The position numbers and the translations under genes are program-made. DNA of 64,000 nt from Cupriavidus pinatubonensis (GTDB taxonomy: Bacteria; Pseudomonadota; Gammaproteobacteria; Burkholderiales; Burkholderiaceae): positions 1,054,001-1,118,000 of the forward strand of contig NZ_CP080766.1 in NCBI RefSeq assembly GCF_019602855.1. Reading direction: 5' to 3'. Below are positions 42,171-51,269 of the stretch, one piece after another. The notes beneath the pieces are model-generated. The model ran no database searches. It was given only the letters and a program-made list of their open reading frames with translations, and was not told the DNA's origin. Every line of letters begins with the position of its first letter. The first letter of the stretch is position 1.

Positions 42171-43619
42171 TCATGCGGCAGCGTGCGCGCCTGACTTGGT
42201 GGGGTCGCCTGACGTCCCAAGGCCCAATTCTTCGTCGGCTACTGCTTCCAGCGAACGGTTGGTGGTGCGCGGGCCGAAGATAAGCACGGGGATGGCGAAG
42301 GCGATGTAGATGGCGGCGGCGGTCCACGTTACGTACTTCAGGCCACCCGCAGTGACCAGCGCCGCGCCCATCACGCCGGACACCACGCCGCCGACCCGCG
42401 CACCCGACATCACGATGCCATTGCCCAAGGCACGCAACTGCGTTGGCATTGTCTCGGGGATATATGTGTAGTAGGCGTTGAGTACGAAGCCACTGAAGAT
42501 GGCGAGCGCCCCGCCGATAACGGCCACGGCCCAATAGCTGGTTGAGAGGCCCAGCACAACCAACGCGAGCGCGCAGAACACCGACATGCAGAGGATGGTG
42601 TTCTTGCGTTCCCACCGATCCAGCAGTCGCATGGCAATGAAAGGCATTACACCGTAGACCACGACCCAGATGAACATGATGAAATATGCGTCCTTCTGGG
42701 GGTATTTGAGACCATACACCAGCGCGTAGATGCTCCAGTTGATCCAAGTGTAGTACGCCAGGTACACCCCGAAATAGGACACAAACAGAACGATCAGGTT
42801 GCGCAAGACCCCCTTGTTCCGCAGCAGGTCCCGCAAGGTGGCATTCGCTGCGCCGCCTTGCGCTGCCAGCGGATTGGGGTCGTCGAGCGGCCCCTTGCGC
42901 GACGCGCGCGCTTCCAGGCTGGCGACAATCTGCGCTGCGTGCTCGAGCTTCCCGCGAGAGACGCACCAGCGCACTGACTCCGGCAGATAAAAATACACGA
43001 GGGGCGCAATCAGCAAGCCGATGCCGCCGGCCAAGAACAGGTACCGCCAGGTGTTCGGTCCGCCCGTAGGCAGGTAAAACATGGCCAATGCCGCCGCAAT
43101 CACTGCCGAGGCTGTGTAGCCCATCGTCACGAGCGAGAGAAAACGTCCGCGTGCATGGCGTGGGAACATCTCGGCGACGTAGACGAGCAGCACCGACGTG
43201 GCCGCCTGCACGCCCAGTCCAGTCACGAAGCGGGAGGTCAGGATCATCTCGTACCCTGGGACGAACGCCGTCACGATCACGCCGAGCGAGTACATGACCG
43301 TGCCCCACACCAGCACTGGACGACGCCCCACCCTGTCGGAGAGCCAACCGCCGGCCAGCGCGCCAATCACCATCCCCACGTAGAGGGCGCTGCTGATAAC
43401 CCCGATCTGCTCGGTACTCATGCCCGTGTGCGCCTTGATGGTCGGCGCAGCGTACGAAAAGATGGCGTTGTCGTAATACTCCAGCATCAAGTTGATTGCC
43501 AGCAATGCCGCCCAGGCGTAATGCGTGCTCATGGTTGGCAAGCGGTCGAACCGCGCCAACAGATGGGAGGAGCGGGAGTTACTGTCTGAGAATGACTTCG
43601 TTCCGTCGATGTGACTCAC
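42171..43619 (-). CDS. MFS transporter
   Basis: This 482-residue protein of the major facilitator superfamily has 12 predicted helices. The loop 2-3 motif GGWLSDRVGRRPVLVWG is near residues 94-110, RFVTGLGVQAATSVLLVYVA near 140 and the second-half repeat is near 310. It resembles the metabolite:H+ symporter (sugar-porter/AAHS-like) group. It lies 36 bases upstream of the molybdoenzyme and 115 bases downstream of the second PhyH gene, so it is part of the same operon. It likely imports the operon's substrate. Confidence 0.92.
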   Translation of the reverse strand: MSHIDGTKSFSDSNSRSSHLLARFDRLPTMSTHYAWAALLAINLMLEYYDNAIFSYAAPTIKAHTGMSTEQIGVISSALYVGMVIGALAGGWLSDRVGRRPVLVWGTVMYSLGVIVTAFVPGYEMILTSRFVTGLGVQAATSVLLVYVAEMFPRHARGRFLSLVTMGYTASAVIAAALAMFYLPTGGPNTWRYLFLAGGIGLLIAPLVYFYLPESVRWCVSRGKLEHAAQIVASLEARASRKGPLDDPNPLAAQGGAANATLRDLLRNKGVLRNLIVLFVSYFGVYLAYYTWINWSIYALVYGLKYPQKDAYFIMFIWVVVYGVMPFIAMRLLDRWERKNTILCMSVFCALALVVLGLSTSYWAVAVIGGALAIFSGFVLNAYYTYIPETMPTQLRALGNGIVMSGARVGGVVSGVMGAALVTAGGLKYVTWTAAAIYIAFAIPVLIFGPRTTNRSLEAVADEELGLGTSGDPTKSGAHAAA

Positions 43620-43734
43620 GGTGTGTCTCCGGTTGGCGCTGTCGCCGTTATTGGTCTTCGGTACTTCAGTGATGCGGCCACCTCCACGCGGAATGCGGAC
43701 ACAACCGCCCTCCTCCCATCAAACGATCCTGGTA

Positions 43735-44565
43735 TCAACGCAGTTGTGTGCACCATGCGGCGCGAAACGGCTCACCTGGCATCAGCGAGGGATCATTGAG
43801 CGCGCTGATGTCGTAGGGGTAGTTGCAGCCCCCGGTCGGCAGCGGCCGGTAGAAGAGCTTGTCGCCGAAGAACCGGTAGACGAGTGTGTGGCGATCGGGG
43901 CAGTCCGCGCTGACGGGGGCGCCGCCGTGCAGCGCACCGGAGTGGAATACCAATGCGTCGCCCAATTCCAGGTCCCATGAAAGAACATCCCACGAGTTCG
44001 GATCTTTCGCCCGTTCCGCCTCGATATCCGGAAGATCCGGCCAGTCGGTGTTGAGCCACAACGGCTTAGTGGGCTTTCCCGGGTCTGTATAAGAGTTGCC
44101 GTTGTACTGAATGCCGAGATGCGAGCCGCGCACGACTTCGAGCGCGTTCTTGCGAGGTATCCGTTCAAAACAGGTCCAGATGTTGAGCATCTGCGGCCCG
44201 CTTACTGGTGTGTACGAGTTGTCCTGATGCCACGGCGATCGCCCGGCCTTCCCGCCCTTTTTTATGAAGATCTCCTCGCCTTTGAACCATACATGCTGGG
44301 AGTCCCATAGCGACGCCACGAATTCATCAAGCACCAGTGCCTTGATCGTCGCGATATGCACATCGCGGTTGGCAATGTTGCCGTAGTCGTTGAAATGCTC
44401 GTCCGGCGTGCCTTTGAAGATGTAGCCGTGCTGCGGACTCGGGTGTTCAATCCCATAATCGAAAGCCTCGCGCATCCGCTTGAGCCCTTCAGGAGAAAAC
44501 AAGCCTCGTGCAACGAAGGCGCCGTCCCGTGCCAGGTCCAGCTTCATTTGTTCAGTCACCTGCAT
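43735..44565 (-). CDS. Phytanoyl-CoA dioxygenase (PhyH) family oxygenase 2
   Basis: This 276-residue Fe(II)/2-oxoglutarate-dependent oxygenase of the PhyH family has the iron-binding HxD in PWHQDNSYTPVSG near 122 and the distal His in GALHGGAPVSADCPDRHTLV near 215-235, where the nearby Arg would bind 2-oxoglutarate. The start at 44565 has GGGGAGG 6 bases upstream. It is a paralogue of the other PhyH gene in the operon, sharing KKNSLEIVRGSHLGIQY-like text. The two presumably hydroxylate related positions or successive products. Confidence 0.9.
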   Translation of the reverse strand: MQVTEQMKLDLARDGAFVARGLFSPEGLKRMREAFDYGIEHPSPQHGYIFKGTPDEHFNDYGNIANRDVHIATIKALVLDEFVASLWDSQHVWFKGEEIFIKKGGKAGRSPWHQDNSYTPVSGPQMLNIWTCFERIPRKNALEVVRGSHLGIQYNGNSYTDPGKPTKPLWLNTDWPDLPDIEAERAKDPNSWDVLSWDLELGDALVFHSGALHGGAPVSADCPDRHTLVYRFFGDKLFYRPLPTGGCNYPYDISALNDPSLMPGEPFRAAWCTQLR

Positions 44566-44579
44566 GTGAGCCTCCCCAG

Positions 44580-44990
44580 TCAATCGGCACCGCAGCCGGC
44601 CACCGCGACGGCGCGAACTTCGACAAGAAACGCCGGATTCGCCAGTTGGGTCACGCCTACCGCAGTCCAGGAGGGGTAGCGCTCAGGCAGGAACTCGTCC
44701 TTCGCCCTCACGAACGCTTGAATGTCCGGGCCATGCAGGTCGATGTGGAAAGTCACGATCTCGACGATGTCCGCCATCGTCGCACCCGCCTCCTCCAGCA
44801 CGCACTTCAGGTTGTTGAAGGCCAGTCGAGCCTGCTCGGCCATGCCCTCGCCCGGCTTGCCAGTGGCCACATCAAGGCCCACCTGACCCGACACCCAGAT
44901 CATGTCGCCGACACGGGTGGCGGACGAGAAATGCAGTTGGTCGTAATGCCGCTCCTTGAATGGCGCGGGGCTAATCATTTTTCGCTTCAC
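44580..44990 (-). CDS. RidA-family protein
   Basis: This 136-residue protein is a Rid (YjgF/YER057c/UK114) family member: FSSATRVGDMIWVSGQVGLD near 21-40, VTFHIDLHGPDIQAF near 85 and a C-terminal AFLVEVRAVAVAG. The substrate-binding Arg, usually near 105 in R-A-V-V motifs, is represented by EVRAVAVAG near 127. RidA proteins hydrolyse reactive imines or enamines. Its place between two PhyH oxygenases (23- and 14-base gaps) suggests a nitrogen-containing substrate whose oxidation gives an imine. Confidence 0.9.
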   Translation of the reverse strand: MKRKMISPAPFKERHYDQLHFSSATRVGDMIWVSGQVGLDVATGKPGEGMAEQARLAFNNLKCVLEEAGATMADIVEIVTFHIDLHGPDIQAFVRAKDEFLPERYPSWTAVGVTQLANPAFLVEVRAVAVAGCGAD

Positions 44991-45013
44991 GATGTTGGTA
45001 CTCCGTAGTGATA

Positions 45014-45859
45014 TCAGACCCCGGCAACCTGGCGGAAGACCGGCGAGCGGAACGCATCGCCCTGATTGAGCTTGGCCATTTCTTTCTGGAAGAGCGGGCC
45101 GTTGCGGGCGTACTTGGGGTTGCAGGTGGGCAACTCGCGAAAGGTGGCGTCGTCACCGAAGAAGCGCAGCACCAGTGTGTGGCGGGTCGGGCAGTCGGCA
45201 TCGACCTGTGCACCGCCATGCAGAGAGCGCGGGTGCAGCAAGACGATGTCGCCAGGATTGATGTCAAAGGAGACGATGTCCCAGGAATTGGGATCCCGAG
45301 CAAGCTCGTTGTCGATGTGCGGGAGACGAGGATAGGTGCCATCGCCATAGAGCGGATCGGTCGGATCCTCGGCACTATCAAAGCTAGCGCCGTCGTACTG
45401 GATACCCAGATGTGAACCGCGCACGATCTCCAGCGAATTCTTCTTGGGCAGCTTCTGGAAACTGATCCAGGCATTGCCCCAATGGCGGCCGGCCCACGGC
45501 AGGTTCGCTGTGTCCTGGTGCCAGGGGCCTCGGCCGCTTTTTCCCCCTTCCTTGGCGAAGATCTCCTCAGCGAAGTACCAGACGTTTTTCGAGCCCCACA
45601 ATTCCTGGAAGATCTGGCCGAAAGGCAATGCGGCCGCCAGGTCATCCAGCTCGGACTTGGCTTCGGGGTTAGCAATGTCGATGTGGGTGTGCAACGTGGT
45701 GCCGATGAGGCCGCCCTTGTAGACGTGCGGGCCGGGGTTAGCCATGTCCCACTTGAAGCCGTCGTAGCACCGGGCCAGTTGCGCTTCGTTGAGGCAGTTC
45801 CTGAAGATAGTGACACCGTCGTTGCGGAACTGCTCGCGCATCTCGGGGGTGGTCAGCAT
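45014..45859 (-). CDS. Phytanoyl-CoA dioxygenase (PhyH) family oxygenase 1
   Basis: This 281-residue PhyH-family Fe(II)/2-oxoglutarate oxygenase has HxD in WHQDTANLPWAGRH near 130 and SLHGGAQVDADCPTRHTLVL near 230-250. The ATG at 45859 follows AAGGAGCTTCACT and was preferred to the in-frame 45889. It is the first gene of the five-gene minus-strand operon, facing three AAC-N4-GTT inverted repeats in the divergent region with the porin. Substrates in the family range from phytanoyl-CoA to small amines and ectoine, so none is assigned. Confidence 0.9.
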   Translation of the reverse strand: MLTTPEMREQFRNDGVTIFRNCLNEAQLARCYDGFKWDMANPGPHVYKGGLIGTTLHTHIDIANPEAKSELDDLAAALPFGQIFQELWGSKNVWYFAEEIFAKEGGKSGRGPWHQDTANLPWAGRHWGNAWISFQKLPKKNSLEIVRGSHLGIQYDGASFDSAEDPTDPLYGDGTYPRLPHIDNELARDPNSWDIVSFDINPGDIVLLHPRSLHGGAQVDADCPTRHTLVLRFFGDDATFRELPTCNPKYARNGPLFQKEMAKLNQGDAFRSPVFRQVAGV

Positions 45860-45938
45860 AGTGAAGCTCCTTGGTGGCTTGGACGGCACACACTCCCGTC
45901 TCTAAGATGATTCACTTTAGTCCTCGCCCGAGGTTAAC

Positions 45939-45954
45939 ACAACAGCCGTTTTGT
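45939..45954. promoter_or_regulatory. Operator-like inverted repeat 1
   Basis: ACAACAGCCGTTTTGT contains the inverted core AAC-N4-GTT with extended arms (ACACAAC and GTTTTGT). It lies 80 bases upstream of the first PhyH gene and shares the core with the two repeats to the right. Confidence 0.55.
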
Positions 45955-45974
45955 AAATACATTCCCATATTTGC

Positions 45975-45990
45975 ACAACATACGTTTTGT
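45975..45990. promoter_or_regulatory. Operator-like inverted repeat 2
   Basis: ACAACATACGTTTTGT is near identical to repeat 1, 36 bases away, sharing ACAACA and CGTTTTGT. The AAC-ATAC-GTT core is conserved. A pair at this spacing fits repressor binding at two sites. Confidence 0.55.
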
Positions 45991-46121
45991 GATATCGATT
46001 GTCATTGAGCGGCGGGCTAATGGGAAGTACTGGGCGCGTGCGGGAAGCCGCGTTTGCAACATCGCGCACTGCCATGCTGACGAAGAGCCTCCGCAGGGAA
46101 TACCCTCATTCTTCGTTAAAC

Positions 46122-46135
46122 ATAACGACTGTTAT
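46122..46135. promoter_or_regulatory. Operator-like inverted repeat 3
   Basis: ATAACGACTGTTAT is a perfect inverted repeat, ATAAC-N4-GTTAT, with the same AAC-N4-GTT core as the two repeats nearer the PhyH gene. The TetR protein encoded at 48071 is the nearest candidate binder. Confidence 0.45.
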
Positions 46136-46248
46136 TCTAAATTAGCGTTCGCTTCCGGACTACCTGTCAGGGGACGTCGACAGGGATGCGGCCGTGCGGG
46201 AGTGCTGTGACGGCTACGCAACTGCCCGGATCAGAGGATCAACCGTGC

Positions 46249-46407
46249 ATGAGTGCAAGCGCGAAGCTTTTCCCGCGGATCGAGAACCTGTCATTGACGA
46301 CTGTCTCAACCAAGGAAGCGCTGGCGCTGTGCAAAGTGGCGGCGTTCAGTCCAGGTATCGAAGTTCGTGCAGTGGCGGCGGCCGGCTTCGGCAAGACCGT
46401 CGAGTAA
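46249..46407 (+). CDS. Short frame before porin, RidA-tail-like
   Basis: This 52-codon frame ends SPGIEVRAVAAAGFGKTVE, recalling the RidA C-terminus encoded at 44580 (VEVRAVAVAG). It may be a decayed fragment of a Rid gene or a chance frame. It has no strong ribosome-binding site. Confidence 0.25.
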   Translation: MSASAKLFPRIENLSLTTVSTKEALALCKVAAFSPGIEVRAVAAAGFGKTVE

Positions 46408-46496
46408 AGGCAGTCTCGGTTCACATGACGCTATGTGCGCGCGACGGAGGCTCTTGCGCGCACCGGGCCCAATCCTATTTGAACGGAACATCGAGC

Positions 46497-47633
46497 ATGA
46501 AGAAGAAATGGCTGATCGCGCTAACCACACTTGGCACCGTAGCAGGCGTAGCCCAAGCTCAGTCCAGCGTCACGTTGTACGGCGTGCTGGACACGAACGT
46601 CGAAGTCGCCACGAATATGAAGGCGCCGAGCGGTGGCTCGGGTACCCGCTACGCGCTGAATGGCGGCGGCCTGTCCAGTTCGCGCTGGGGGCTGCGTGGG
46701 AACGAAGACCTGGGCGGCGGTCTGAGCGGTATCTTTGTTCTGGAAAGCGGCTTCAGCGCGGACGACGGCAAATCTCTGCAAGGCGGTCGTCTGTTCGGCC
46801 GTCAGGCATTCGTCGGCCTGCAGAACGCAACCTTTGGCAAGGTCACCTTCGGCCGCCAGTACACGTCGATGCTGGATGCATTGGCCCCCTTTTCGCCCGC
46901 TGCGCTGGCAGTCTTGTATGAGCCAGTCATCGCCCTGTTTGGCGCCGCCTACCGGCAAGACAATACGGTCAAGTACACCGGAACATTTGGGCCGCTTATG
47001 GTAGGTGCCCACTGGTCATTCGGTATTGGGCCCACCTTCAGCAGCCCGGGCGGCGTCAACATCAGTGGCAGCGGGGAGGTTCCGGGCCAGATTCGCCGCG
47101 ATAGCGGCTTCGGTGGCCAGACAACTTATCGTGCGGGCTCGTTCGGCGCCACGTTGTCCTATGATCAGGTCAATCCGAGCATTACCCGTAACGGTGCGCT
47201 CCTTGATATCGCCACCAGCAAAAAGGCTGCCGCCGCGGCCAGCTACGCCCTTGGCCCTATCCAAATCATGGGCGGCTATCGTTGGGGCAAAGCAGTCGCG
47301 TCCGGGCAGACGCTGGTGCGTGACGACTTGTATTGGGCAGGGGTTTCCTATGAGGCGGCACGTTCTCTCAGCTTGACGCTGGATTACTACTACCAAGCTT
47401 TCCACTCTTCGACAACGCCCGCATTGAAGCCGCCAGGCAACCCTTGGCAAGTCGCGTTCATCGTCGACTATAACTTGTCCAAGCGTACGGACCTATACTG
47501 GACCACGGTGTACGCCAAGAATTCCGGCCTGTGCCTGGATACCGCCTCCATTGGTTACGCTAATGGGTATCAGCCGGGAGGCACCAGGAACAATATGTTG
47601 GGGGCTGCTGTGGGCCTCCGCCATAAGTTCTGA
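46497..47633 (+). CDS. Gram-negative porin
   Basis: This 378-residue outer-membrane porin of the Burkholderiales type (OmpC/Omp32-like) has a signal peptide MKKKWLIALTTLGTVAGVAQA, then QSSVTLYGVLDTNVEV, the conserved SRWGLRGNEDLGGGLSGIF near 60 and a C-terminal strand ending GLRHKF with terminal Phe. The start at 46497 was chosen because the frame upstream lacks a signal peptide. It is divergent from the PhyH-RidA-MFS-molybdoenzyme operon and shares its regulatory region, so it likely admits that operon's substrate. An intrinsic terminator follows. Confidence 0.95.
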   Translation: MKKKWLIALTTLGTVAGVAQAQSSVTLYGVLDTNVEVATNMKAPSGGSGTRYALNGGGLSSSRWGLRGNEDLGGGLSGIFVLESGFSADDGKSLQGGRLFGRQAFVGLQNATFGKVTFGRQYTSMLDALAPFSPAALAVLYEPVIALFGAAYRQDNTVKYTGTFGPLMVGAHWSFGIGPTFSSPGGVNISGSGEVPGQIRRDSGFGGQTTYRAGSFGATLSYDQVNPSITRNGALLDIATSKKAAAAASYALGPIQIMGGYRWGKAVASGQTLVRDDLYWAGVSYEAARSLSLTLDYYYQAFHSSTTPALKPPGNPWQVAFIVDYNLSKRTDLYWTTVYAKNSGLCLDTASIGYANGYQPGGTRNNMLGAAVGLRHKF

Positions 47634-47664
47634 AAATAACTGAAGCACGGATGCCATCTTACTC

Positions 47665-47687
47665 GGGCACGTATGTGCCCTTTTCTT
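47665..47687 (+). terminator. Porin terminator
   Basis: GGGCAC-GTAT-GTGCCC followed by TTTTCTT, 32 bases after the porin stop, is a compact intrinsic terminator. Confidence 0.8.
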
Positions 47688-48070
47688 ACAAGCAGCAGAG
47701 GTCCCCTTATCGCAGATCCGTTGCTCGGCCACTGCGACTTGGCAATCGCGTAGGCTCCGCTACATTGCACCGATCGCTGCGGGAGTTCCAGTTTGCGAGG
47801 GACCCTTTTCCCATTGGAGGCTGGTTCATGGCAAAATTGACCGTCTGCCACAAGGCCGTGCTGATATCTCCTGTGCCATGCATCTGCAAACGCCTATCGA
47901 CTCATTGTCGATGACATGTCTTGTCGCTCTAGAGTCGGCGCAGTCCTTTCCTCAGTGCCCCATTGACGTGCCGGCTTTCCCGCAATGCGCGCAATGACGG
48001 CGTATTGATGAAACGAATGGTCAGAAGGAATGAGTACGCACGCGCCCCGTTGTTTGTGGATTCCCGACAG

Positions 48071-48745
48071 ATGCCAGAGAGAAAAATCAAGCCAAAACAC
48101 GACGATAGTCGGACCGATCAAGTCACGACCCGTGGCCGCCCTGCCGGTGACCGTGAAGCGAAGCGCCAGGAACTGCTGAAAGCCGCAGCATTGGTGATAG
48201 CGCGGGAGGGGTATGCAAAAGGATCATTGCGCTCAGTGGCACAACAAGCGGGTCATACGACCGGCGCCGTGACGTACTATTTTGCAAATAAGGAAGAACT
48301 CGTCGTTGCTCTACTAGAAAGCGCATTTGATCGCTACGATGCCATGCTCGAATCCGTTCGGCAAAGCGGCGATATTCATTCGCTTCTGGGTTGCTGGCTG
48401 CGACTGAATCAGCGCAGCGAAAGTTTCTTGCCTGAACTCTCCGAGTTGCTTGCGCAAGGCCGGTATGAGCCCGTCTTTGCTGACGTCATTGCCAGACGCT
48501 ACGCGCACTATCGACGAGTCTACGCGTCGATCCTCAAGACCGCACAGGAGCAAGGGACCGTTCGCCGCGATATTTCGGCTGACGTGCTGGCCGATCAACT
48601 GTGCGCCATGGGTGATGGCTGGATCCTAATGTACCCGGTCGAGCCAAAGCGATTCACACCCAAGCGTATCCAAGCGTTGATCGAAGCCTTAGGTGCCCTG
48701 ATCGCCCCCCCTTTCGCTCACCAGCCTCCCGCGAATGGCAGCTAG
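48071..48745 (+). CDS. TetR-family transcriptional regulator
   Basis: This 224-residue TetR protein has an N-terminal HTH (LLKAAALVIAREGYAKGSLR, SVAQQAGHTTGAVTYYFANK near 38-75) after a basic, disordered start (MPERKIKPKHDD), and a helical ligand-binding domain (about 90-210). The start at 48071 is uncertain; an ATG at 48008 would add 21 residues. It sits after the porin in the same direction, and the three AAC-N4-GTT repeats upstream are its best candidate sites. Repression relieved by the operon substrate is inferred. Confidence 0.88.
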   Translation: MPERKIKPKHDDSRTDQVTTRGRPAGDREAKRQELLKAAALVIAREGYAKGSLRSVAQQAGHTTGAVTYYFANKEELVVALLESAFDRYDAMLESVRQSGDIHSLLGCWLRLNQRSESFLPELSELLAQGRYEPVFADVIARRYAHYRRVYASILKTAQEQGTVRRDISADVLADQLCAMGDGWILMYPVEPKRFTPKRIQALIEALGALIAPPFAHQPPANGS

Positions 48746-48860
48746 TCAGCGAGGTACTTAGATCAGCACTATATCGGCGCAAGTAGTCGAACTGCCTGGG
48801 CTGTACGGTGACGGTCGTTCCAGCGCGAAGGAACTACGCCAGCCGTCGGCTTCCAAGGCG

Positions 48861-49100
48861 ATGCAAACCTGTAAGGCCTTCTCGTCTGATAACCGGATCG
48901 AAGAATTGCCAGCGCGCTGGGGGTTATGTTTGATGGGTACGCAGCATTGTCCGCATCAAGTAGCGCTGCGCGCACCGGGGTATGTGGATGTGCAACGAGG
49001 GCAACGGCGCCCACAACGCCCGACCTGGATGCTCTGTGCGGAATGCATTCCGAGCTATGCAGGTTTCCGAGTCCGCATTCGTTCCAAGGCAAAGGCATAG
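48861..49100 (+). CDS. Hypothetical Cys-containing small protein (weak)
   Basis: This 79-codon frame has CxxC-like pairs (CLMGTQHC and [11 protein letters not shown]) that could form a small metal site, and a basic C-terminal end. There is no good ribosome-binding site and no known family. The remaining sequence between 48746 and 49426 shows nothing else. Confidence 0.3.
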   Translation: MQTCKAFSSDNRIEELPARWGLCLMGTQHCPHQVALRAPGYVDVQRGQRRPQRPTWMLCAECIPSYAGFRVRIRSKAKA

Positions 49101-49426
49101 ATCGCCCAATGAAGGTTGCAGGCACGCACGCTCCTTCGCGGGCGGAGTGCTATCTGAACGTCCAAAACGGACTAGGGGCCAGCTTACCCACTCGGCGTGC
49201 CCTCCTACCCCAACCAGCCGCCCGCGTCACCAGCAATCGGCCAACAGGAGCCACGTGGGAGCGGCCCTCGCTCCGGCGAACGGCCGCGGGGATGCACCCG
49301 ACTTGGCGCGGTACCGAAACGTCACGGCCTCGCAAGTCGTACGACGCACTTCTGCAAAGTGGCCGCGCTATACTTCGCAGCGATGCGTCCAGCGCACCCC
49401 CACCCCGCACCGCGAGAACCCACCCC

Positions 49427-50227
49427 ATGACCGAAGCCACCGCCCTGACGCCCGGCGAACTCCAGGAGCTTGACGATCTGCTGGACGACCTGCGCCAGCG
49501 CACTGAGGAAATCCCGCAATGGGAGTTCTGCGACGGCTTTCTCACGGCCCTGGTCTGCACGCGCCGCCGCATCCCGGCTGCCGACTACCTGCCCATGCTA
49601 CTGGGCGACGGCGCGGCGCTCGACGTGGCCGAGGGCAGCCCGCTGCCGTTGCTGCCCGCGTTCCATGAAGCGGCCCAGCAGACCCGCTTCATGGAGCTGT
49701 GGCAGCGTCGATGGAACGAGGTGGAGCATCAGCTCGACCAGCCCGTGGAGACGCTGGAGGACGAACGCACCTTCCATCCCGAAGCCATGGACATGCGCGG
49801 CGCCATCTTGAGCCTGCCCGAGGAAGAGCGCGCGGAGATTGACGGGCGGGAAATCCCGTCGTTTGGCCAGGTGTGGGCGCTGGGCTTCATGTTCGCGGTA
49901 GAGAACTGGCCCGAGGAATGGGCCTCCCCACGCGACAAGGAAGCCGCCCAGTGGCTGGACGACGCGCTCGACGCCATTGTCGCCCTGACCGAGGACGACA
50001 CCGGCCAGCCCGAGGTCTGCATGTACAGCGAGGATGGCCCGCCCAGCACCAGCCAGGCGCGCGTGGAAACCTTCGGCGAGGCGATCTGGGCTGTCTACGA
50101 CCTGCGCCAGATCTGGAAGAGCCTGGGCCCGCGCGTGGAGGCCGTGGTGAGGGGCGACCAGCCCGGTCGCAACGACCCGTGCCCTTGCGGCAGCGGCAAG
50201 AAGTTCAAGAAGTGCCACGGGAGATAA
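49427..50227 (+). CDS. UPF0149/YecA family protein with SEC-C motif
   Basis: This 266-residue protein has an N-terminal UPF0149 (YecA/YgfB) domain (about residues 5-180, including [11 protein letters not shown] near 35 and [17 protein letters not shown] near 145) and a C-terminal SEC-C zinc motif, [18 protein letters not shown], at the end. Such YecA-like proteins associate with the SecA/ribosome pathway; the SEC-C motif binds zinc. The ATG at 49427 begins MTEATAL and was chosen over a long upstream frame with non-protein composition. Confidence 0.9.
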   Translation: MTEATALTPGELQELDDLLDDLRQRTEEIPQWEFCDGFLTALVCTRRRIPAADYLPMLLGDGAALDVAEGSPLPLLPAFHEAAQQTRFMELWQRRWNEVEHQLDQPVETLEDERTFHPEAMDMRGAILSLPEEERAEIDGREIPSFGQVWALGFMFAVENWPEEWASPRDKEAAQWLDDALDAIVALTEDDTGQPEVCMYSEDGPPSTSQARVETFGEAIWAVYDLRQIWKSLGPRVEAVVRGDQPGRNDPCPCGSGKKFKKCHGR

Positions 50228-50462
50228 GGGATTCAGCCAGAATTGGCCGATTGTCTGCCCGAATTTCTCAGGCGAGTCGACATGAGGGTGGCTGGTCGCC
50301 GCCGCCCAAAGTCGAGCAGCCGGCGACTTGCTCGCAGGGGCCGTGTCCGGCCCAGAAGGAGACGTTGAACTGACCCGTCCAAATCGACGGCAATCGCGCC
50401 TCCGCAGACTCGCCCAAGCTCGCCCGCTTTGACGTCTCACCTGGCATACGCCGGGGGCCGCC

Positions 50463-50888
50463 TTAAATCCACTGGTCGTTCTCAACAGTACGCTCGCCCG
50501 TCGCGCCGTCGCCCGTGTTCACCACGCCTCGCGGCTCGATCAGCAGCAGCTTCACTTCTGCGCTTGCACAGGGCTTGTGCTCGACGCCCTTCGGTACCAC
50601 CGCCATCTGACCGGCACGCAGCATGATCGAACCGTCGCCGGAAGGCCCCGCGCGAAAATCGATACGCAACTCGCCTTCGAGCACGATGAATGTTTCGTCG
50701 GTACCGGCATGTCGGTGCCACTGGAACTCGCCTTCGACCTTTACGACCTTAAACTGATAATCGTTCATTTCAGCGACAACGCGCGGTTGCCAGTGACCGT
50801 CGATCTGCGCGATCTTGCCGGCCAGGTCGATGGCCTGGCACTGGCCGCGCTCGGCCGGCGCGATGGTGTGGTTCGAGGATTGAGACAT
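50463..50888 (-). CDS. Cupin-domain protein
   Basis: This 141-residue single-domain cupin has motif 1, HRHAGTDETFIVLEGEL near 58-75, with metal-binding His58 and His60 and Glu, and motif 2, GQMAVVPKGVEHKP near 100-112. Small cupins of this type occur as isomerases, dioxygenases or binding proteins; no partner genes indicate its role. It is followed by the AraC remnant upstream on the same strand. The length is typical. Confidence 0.85.
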   Translation of the reverse strand: MSQSSNHTIAPAERGQCQAIDLAGKIAQIDGHWQPRVVAEMNDYQFKVVKVEGEFQWHRHAGTDETFIVLEGELRIDFRAGPSGDGSIMLRAGQMAVVPKGVEHKPCASAEVKLLLIEPRGVVNTGDGATGERTVENDQWI

Positions 50889-50964
50889 CGTTCTCTCCGT
50901 TCAAAGGTCAATGCGTCGAGGATACGCACGCGCCCTGCGGCCGTATTGAACGATCGTGGGAGTT

Positions 50965-51260
50965 TCAGCCGCGCTGGGAGCGGTTCGCGACCTGGAGCCA
51001 GCGCCCCGGCGTCAGCCCGAATGTCCCTGAAAAGTGGCGCGTCATGTGACTCTGATCAACAAAACCCGCGGCGGTAGCGGCGTGAGCGAGCGAGGTGCCA
51101 GTGAGCAGCATGCGGCGCACCGCATCGAGGCGCCGCATCAACCCTTGCCGACTCGACATTCCCGGCTGCATCGCTAAGAAAGACAGCGGCCGACCATCGG
51201 CCGGCAGCCAGTCCGAAGCTGGCGGGCCATGCCAGTGCGGCGGTCGGCCGCATCAATTTC
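50965..51260 (-). pseudogene. AraC-family regulator, C-terminal remnant
   Basis: The minus strand encodes LDAVRRMLLTGTSLAHAATA, then AGFVDQSHMTRHFSGTFGLT and PGRW, the second HTH of AraC-type regulators. The effector domain and first HTH are missing, and the upstream segment is out of frame. It is non-functional. Confidence 0.75.
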
Positions 51261-51269
51261 GGAACCAAG

